7,550 bases of DNA from assembly GCA_031264475.1 (NCBI GenBank), contig JAISEA010000017.1, positions 1-7,550 on the forward strand, given 5' to 3'. The notes under the pieces were generated by a model. The model was not told the DNA's origin and searched no databases. It was given only the letters and a program-made list of their open reading frames with translations. Shown piece after piece: positions 4,261 through 7,550 of the stretch. Positions within the stretch are counted from its first letter, which is position 1, and each line of letters starts with the position of its first letter. The translations under genes and the position numbers were made by a program. The DNA is from Treponema sp. GTDB taxonomy: Bacteria; Spirochaetota; Spirochaetia; Treponematales; Breznakiellaceae.

Positions 4261-5194
4261 ACTTTTTATTCTTGAATACCTTCCCCAGCATCTTCGACAG
4301 AAACCGCATGAACTTGCCTTTACCATCCCCATACTTCACGGTAAAGTCCCGCGCGGCTCTTGAAAGCGAATAATGAATGCCGTATTTCTTCTTGAGAAAG
4401 TCCCAATGCTTTACTATCCACACATAGAGATCGCCGGGCGTCGCGCCGGGGAAGTCAAAACGTATCCATTCGGTCTTGATTATCTGAACGATGGGCAGAT
4501 AAACGTTCTTATACCAAGAAACAAGCGCGGAGTCAAACGGTATTTCCTCGTCTATGCCCTGATTGATGAAATACTTGTGAACGAGAATATGATTATAGAT
4601 CACGTCGTAGCGTCCCGTCGCGGTAAAATCAAGATTGTTGTCGCCGGTAAGCTCCGCAAAATGAGTCTTTTCATAGAAGATCGTCTTCTCGTATTTGATG
4701 AGACTCAGCTTGAGATCGTCAATTGTCTGATTAGGCTTTATGTCAATCCCGCTGGATAGGCTTATCACCTCCGCGTCTATGGATTCAACACCCTGAGACT
4801 TAGCGACAGATACGCGGTGGTTGCCGTCTCTCACGAAGTAAGCGCCGCCTATTTCGTAGAGCTGAATGGGCGGCAGGTTGATACTTTGAAGCTGGGCTTG
4901 GTCTACCCGCTCCCAACGAGCGCGGAGATGTTCTGCCTTAGGGAGGAAGAAGCGGTTGAAGTCTTGATACCGCCCTTCACTACCCACAATGAGTCTCACC
5001 GGGATCACTTGTATACCCATATAAACTTGATTCTTCGGCTTTAGAATGTCCTTCACATCGTTAAAAGAGAGAAGCTTATCCTTATCCGTATTGATAAAAT
5101 TCATTATCCGTGTAAGCGCCGCCTTACTCTTCGCTCTGTCAAAATCTTCCGCCGCCTGTAAAACCTGTATCTTATGATCTATGCGTTCATCCAT
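4259..5194 (-). CDS. ParB/sulfiredoxin-like-fold protein (DUF4032-like), function unknown
   Basis: This is a cytoplasmic protein of 311 residues from ATG 5194, which has a perfect AGGAGG (5201-5206) 6 nt upstream. A GTG at 5209 would add five residues but puts that SD inside the gene, so I reject it. Residues 64-86 (IPVRLIVGSEGRYQDFNRF) lead into a ParB-like core at about 107-143: LPPIQLYEIGGAYFV, then RDGNHRVSVAK with the DGNHR signature (123-127), then IDAEVISL. The second half has SWYKNVYLPIV (236-246) and FPGATPGDLYVWIVKHW (258-274), which I associate with DUF4032-type proteins from memory. The C-terminus is very basic (KFMRFLSKMLGKVFKNKK), perhaps for nucleic-acid or membrane contact. 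No helix-turn-helix is obvious. Its SD overlaps the TGA of the upstream phosphoesterase gene, so translation is likely coupled. Confidence 0.75.
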   Translation of the reverse strand: MDERIDHKIQVLQAAEDFDRAKSKAALTRIMNFINTDKDKLLSFNDVKDILKPKNQVYMGIQVIPVRLIVGSEGRYQDFNRFFLPKAEHLRARWERVDQAQLQSINLPPIQLYEIGGAYFVRDGNHRVSVAKSQGVESIDAEVISLSSGIDIKPNQTIDDLKLSLIKYEKTIFYEKTHFAELTGDNNLDFTATGRYDVIYNHILVHKYFINQGIDEEIPFDSALVSWYKNVYLPIVQIIKTEWIRFDFPGATPGDLYVWIVKHWDFLKKKYGIHYSLSRAARDFTVKYGDGKGKFMRFLSKMLGKVFKNKK

Positions 5195-5205
5195 AACTTT
5201 CCTCC

Positions 5206-5859
5206 TCACTCTTTATCTTTCGTATCTATGACATAATGACTAAAGGCGTTTATGACTAGAGTATCACGATAACACGAAAGCCGCACGCTCGTCAAATCGT
5301 AAAGGTGGATATGTCCGTGAATAAGGTACTTCGGCTTGAAAACCCTCATAAACCAGAGAAAATCCTTAAACCCTCTATGACAAAGGTCTTCCTTATCGTG
5401 TATACCCAAGGGCGGGGCGTGCGTCAGAAGAATATCCAAAAACCTACCATGAAAGATGCGATTAAGGATGAGACGGGGAACAAGACGGAAAATCTCCATC
5501 TTCATCTGGAAATCCGTAAACTGATTATCCCCGCTGTTGTAACGCATGGACCCGCCGAGTCCTGCAAATATGAGTCCGTTTTCTTTTCTCACCTTTGACC
5601 CTATGTGAATCTCTCCGGTCCTGTTCGCTACCCACGGTATACTGATTTCGCCTCGCCGCTTCAGGTTCTTCAATCCTTCGAGGTCATGGTTTCCATAAAC
5701 CGTGAGCAAAGGTTTGTTGAGCGTAGATTCCACAAATTCTAAATAATCTTGAGGAAGGTCTCCCGCACTCAAGATTATGTCTACATCTTTAAACCGTTCT
5801 TTTATAGAGTCGGTGTAGACAAGAGGGTCTATATGGTCAGATATGCAAAGTATTTTCAT
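5206..5859 (-). CDS. Calcineurin-like metallophosphoesterase, cytoplasmic
   Basis: The 217 residues carry the metal-binding motifs of the calcineurin-like phosphoesterase fold in order: ISDHIDP (6-12, Asp8 plus His9 or Asp11), SAGDL (31-35, Asp34), YGNHDLE (55-61, Asn57 and His58), LLTHAPPLG (144-152, His147) and HGHIH (181-185). Motif I is unusual: SDHID instead of the classical DxH, a variant also seen in bacterial families of unknown substrate. The length is close to a bare catalytic domain; there is no signal peptide. It is the first gene of the operon, with a strong promoter just upstream and no clear SD. Its TGA (5206-5208) overlaps the SD of the ParB-like gene. The substrate (nucleotide, phosphoprotein or phosphodiester) cannot be told. 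Confidence 0.85.
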   Translation of the reverse strand: MKILCISDHIDPLVYTDSIKERFKDVDIILSAGDLPQDYLEFVESTLNKPLLTVYGNHDLEGLKNLKRRGEISIPWVANRTGEIHIGSKVRKENGLIFAGLGGSMRYNSGDNQFTDFQMKMEIFRLVPRLILNRIFHGRFLDILLTHAPPLGIHDKEDLCHRGFKDFLWFMRVFKPKYLIHGHIHLYDLTSVRLSCYRDTLVINAFSHYVIDTKDKE

Positions 5860-5874
5860 TACAAGTATATTAGC

Positions 5875-5902
5875 ATTATACTAATAAAGAAAAATTATTC
5901 AA
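5875..5902 (-). promoter_or_regulatory. Promoter of the phosphoesterase-ParB-like-pdxY operon
   Basis: On the minus strand TTGAAT (5897-5902) and TATAAT (5875-5880, exact consensus) are separated by 16 bp of A/T-rich sequence. A start 6-8 nt downstream would fall near 5867-5869, leaving a leader of only about 8-10 nt before ATG 5859. That short leader has no Shine-Dalgarno sequence. Confidence 0.65.
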
Positions 5903-5957
5903 GCCTCATTCTACAGACAAAAACATGGGGATTCATCGTAAAAAAGCAAGGAATGGC

Positions 5958-5986
5958 TTGACAAAAATACAAGTTTATGACAAAAT
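5958..5986 (+). promoter_or_regulatory. Promoter of rplM-rpsI, possibly giving a leaderless mRNA
   Basis: TTGACA (5958-5963, exact consensus) is followed after 17 bp by CAAAAT (5981-5986), a four-of-six -10 match. A start 6-8 nt beyond the -10 falls at 5992-5994, on the A of the rplM ATG. An alternative -10 further left (TATGAC, 5976-5981) would have a short 12-bp spacer. No SD precedes the ATG, which fits leaderless translation. Confidence 0.55.
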
Positions 5987-5993
5987 GACGATT

Positions 5994-6422
5994 ATGAAGA
6001 CGATATATGTAAAACCCGCTGTAGTTGAGCGGAAATGGGTTCTTATCGATGCTGAAGGCAAGCCTTTAGGCAGGCTGGCGAGTAGGGTCGCGTCCATAGT
6101 CAGAGGCAAAGAAAAACCTTTATTTGTCCCTCATCAGGAAGTCGGGGATTTTGTAGTAATTGTCAACGCGGAAAAAGCGACGATTTCGGGACGCAAAGCC
6201 CAGCGCAAGCTCTACCACCACCACACAGGCTACGTGGGCGGACTCAAAACGGAAACATTCGAGAAACTCCTAGCGAAGCATCCGACGAGACCCTTGGAAC
6301 TAGCTATTAAAGGGATGCTTCCCAAGGGACCTCTTGGACGTAAGCTTTACGGTTGTGTAAAAGTGTATGCGGGACCCCAACATCCCCATGCGGCTCAGAA
6401 TCCTGAAGAAATTGATTTGTGA
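5994..6422 (+). CDS. rplM: 50S ribosomal protein L13
   Basis: This is 142 residues, the same length as E. coli L13, starting MKTIYVKP at ATG 5994. An in-frame ATG at 5925 would add 23 unconserved residues and lies upstream of the promoter, so it is not the start. Hallmarks are VLIDAEGKPLGRLAS (16-30), GDFVVIVNA (51-59), YHHHTGYVGG (74-83) and KGMLPKGPLGR (106-116), then KVYAGPQHPHAAQNP (123-137). L13 binds 23S rRNA and is an early assembly protein of the large subunit. The gene has no visible SD. Its TGA stop (6420-6422) overlaps the SD of rpsI, 7 bp before that gene, the usual L13-S9 operon. Confidence 0.97.
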   Translation: MKTIYVKPAVVERKWVLIDAEGKPLGRLASRVASIVRGKEKPLFVPHQEVGDFVVIVNAEKATISGRKAQRKLYHHHTGYVGGLKTETFEKLLAKHPTRPLELAIKGMLPKGPLGRKLYGCVKVYAGPQHPHAAQNPEEIDL

Positions 6423-6429
6423 GGATAAT

Positions 6430-6819
6430 ATGAATAATCTCGGTATTGGAACCGGCAGAAGAAAAACAGCGGTCGCCCGCGTCTATGTGCGCGAAGGCGT
6501 TGGCAAAATCGCAGTGAATGGCAAGGAACTTGACAAATATTTTCCACAAGGCGAACACGCTCTTATGGTGAGACAGCCTCTTATGGTAATAGATGGTGAA
6601 AACAAGTTCGACGTATTGATTAACGTCTATGGTGGCGGTATTCACGGACAAGCAGGCGCGTGTAGACATGGACTCGCCCGTGCCCTGTGCCAAGTTGACC
6701 AAAGCAACTACGCCAGCCTTCGCGCCAACGGGTACCTTACCCGCGACTCCCGTATGGTCGAGCGCAAAAAATACGGTCAACGCGGCGCACGGCGCAGATT
6801 CCAGTTCTCCAAACGCTAA
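6430..6819 (+). CDS. rpsI: 30S ribosomal protein S9
   Basis: This encodes 129 residues from ATG 6430, with SD GAGG (6421-6424) 5 nt upstream. An in-frame ATG at 6367 inside rplM would add 21 unrelated residues and is rejected. Landmarks are GTGRRKTAVARVYV (7-20), the S9 signature GGGIHGQAGACRHGLARAL (68-86), and the basic end KKYGQRGARRRFQFSKR. The C-terminal KR reaches the P site of the small subunit and contacts tRNA in known structures. The gene is co-transcribed with rplM. It is followed by a stem-loop at 6838-6889 and then recX. Confidence 0.97.
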   Translation: MNNLGIGTGRRKTAVARVYVREGVGKIAVNGKELDKYFPQGEHALMVRQPLMVIDGENKFDVLINVYGGGIHGQAGACRHGLARALCQVDQSNYASLRANGYLTRDSRMVERKKYGQRGARRRFQFSKR

Positions 6820-6837
6820 CGCGCGGTTGTTATTTAG

Positions 6838-6889
6838 GCGTTTGAGAAAATCAGATTTGGACGCGCTTTATGGCGCGTCTTACAACGCC
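6838..6889 (+). terminator. Stem-loop after rpsI, weak or partial terminator
   Basis: GACGCGC (6860-6866) and GCGCGTC (6873-6879) form a perfect 7-bp GC-rich stem around TTTATG. An outer GGCGTT (6838-6843) can pair with AACGCC (6884-6889). No strong T run follows, so it may only reduce readthrough from the ribosomal genes into recX. Confidence 0.45.
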
Positions 6890-6936
6890 CCCTTACTAAT
6901 TTCTAATCCCAAATAGTGTAACAAAATTCTTGTCCA

Positions 6937-7539
6937 TTGTTGACCACTACTTCCCTTAAAAAAGATCATCCTCATACTGAAGAAACGTACCGTATCAGCT
7001 TGTCTGACGGGACGGTTTTCTCATTTAAGCTTGTATATTTGACCGAGATGGAGTCGCCGTTTGAACCGTCGCCCGGGCGGGAAATTTCGTCTGATGAAAA
7101 GAACGCCCTCCAATTTGCTTCTGCGTGTTTGAAAGCAGAACACGCGGCATTGGCGCTTACGGCGAGAGCTGAGCAGACCGTAGGCGGGCTCTCGCGCAAG
7201 TTAGAAGCTCGTGGTTACGCAGAAGCCCATGTGAAACCCGTGATCGCCCGTCTGACAGCGCTAGGCGTTATAAGCGATGAACGTTACGCGCGGTTTTGGC
7301 TTGAATCGCGCCTTTCCACTAAGGCGGACTCTCCCCTCAAACTATTTGCGTCTCTTTGTAGGAAAGGAATAGATCGAAAGATTGTTGAGCGCGTCTTCAA
7401 AACGACGCTCAACTTTGAGCAGGAACAGGCTCTCTTGAAAAGGTATTTAAGAAAACTAGAAAAGACAGGAAAGCCCATAGAGAGACAGCTTTTGAAACGG
7501 GAAGGATTTTCCTATGAAGCGATTGAGGCGGAGCTATAA
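6937..7539 (+). CDS. recX: Regulatory protein RecX
   Basis: RecX binds RecA filaments and limits RecA activity in recombination and SOS induction. The frame gives about 200 residues. The first 60 are a spirochaete-style extension (RISLSDGTVFSFKLVYLTE), and the RecX domain follows: LTARAEQTVGGLSRKLEARGY (73-94), VIARLTALGVISDERYARFWLESR (102-125), LCRKGIDRKIVERVF (140-154) and ALLKRYLRK to RQLLKREGFSYEAIEAEL (165-200). These make the expected three three-helix repeats. The start is uncertain: an in-frame TAA at 6919 limits the frame, and the only early start codons are TTG at 6937 or 6940, neither with an SD. ATG 7048 would remove the extension. The gene lies 117 bp after rpsI and may be partly co-transcribed. 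I recall the same rplM-rpsI-recX order in Treponema pallidum. Confidence 0.85.
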   Translation: MLTTTSLKKDHPHTEETYRISLSDGTVFSFKLVYLTEMESPFEPSPGREISSDEKNALQFASACLKAEHAALALTARAEQTVGGLSRKLEARGYAEAHVKPVIARLTALGVISDERYARFWLESRLSTKADSPLKLFASLCRKGIDRKIVERVFKTTLNFEQEQALLKRYLRKLEKTGKPIERQLLKREGFSYEAIEAEL

Positions 7540-7550
7540 TTGACTCCGTT

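Noticed and set aside
5925..5993. Longer L13 starting at ATG 5925
   Set aside because: The extra 23 residues are not part of L13, there is no SD, and they lie across the likely promoter.
6367..6429. Longer S9 starting inside rplM
   Set aside because: ATG 6430 has a proper SD and gives the normal S9 length and N-terminus.

Overview
The window looks like a chromosomal segment of a spirochaete, most likely a Treponema-type organism. The main evidence is the rplM-rpsI-recX order at the right end, which I recall from Treponema. Supporting evidence is a 10-G homopolymer in front of an exported-protein gene and a lipoprotein built from bacterial Ig-like (Big_3-type) repeats. The species cannot be fixed from the sequence alone. 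The standard genetic code applies: rplM and the phosphoesterase gene both end in TGA.

Layout. (1) 22-489, plus strand: a small exported beta-rich protein, convergent with (2). (2) 565-1176, minus strand: an Ig-repeat lipoprotein gene with a good ribosome binding site, but with an in-frame TGA inside its signal peptide and a third repeat that is cut off. Its upstream region holds a G10 tract, a -10-like box, a terminator-like hairpin and a possible Shine-Dalgarno-sequestering pairing. (3) About 1372-3250: nearly 1.9 kb without an intact gene. It is a mosaic of 7-bp repeats (core TAGCA/TGCTA), at least eight copies of a 43-50 bp GC-rich hairpin, two imperfect inverted arms of about 135-140 bp (1940-2080 and 2904-3037) that each carry a terminator-like palindrome, a 14-bp minisatellite (2312-2450), and a 21-bp minisatellite (2513-2701). 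Read on the minus strand, the 21-bp array is a broken coiled-coil reading frame. (4) 3368-5859, minus strand: a three-gene operon in the order metallophosphoesterase, ParB-like-fold protein, pyridoxal kinase PdxY. The pdxY 3' end sits inside a run of short palindromes. (5) 5875-5986: divergent promoters. (6) 5994-6819, plus strand: rplM and rpsI, translationally close, followed by a stem-loop and then recX (6937-7539), which has no usable ATG near its start.

Working together: rplM and rpsI make 50S protein L13 and 30S protein S9 in the usual operon. RecX modulates RecA. PdxY belongs to vitamin B6 salvage. The phosphoesterase and ParB-like protein are tightly coupled (the SD of the second overlaps the stop of the first), so they probably share a process, but the sequence does not show which. 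The repeat region is the most unusual part. It lies downstream of the pdxY operon and upstream of the lipoprotein gene, and its palindromes could terminate transcription entering from either side.
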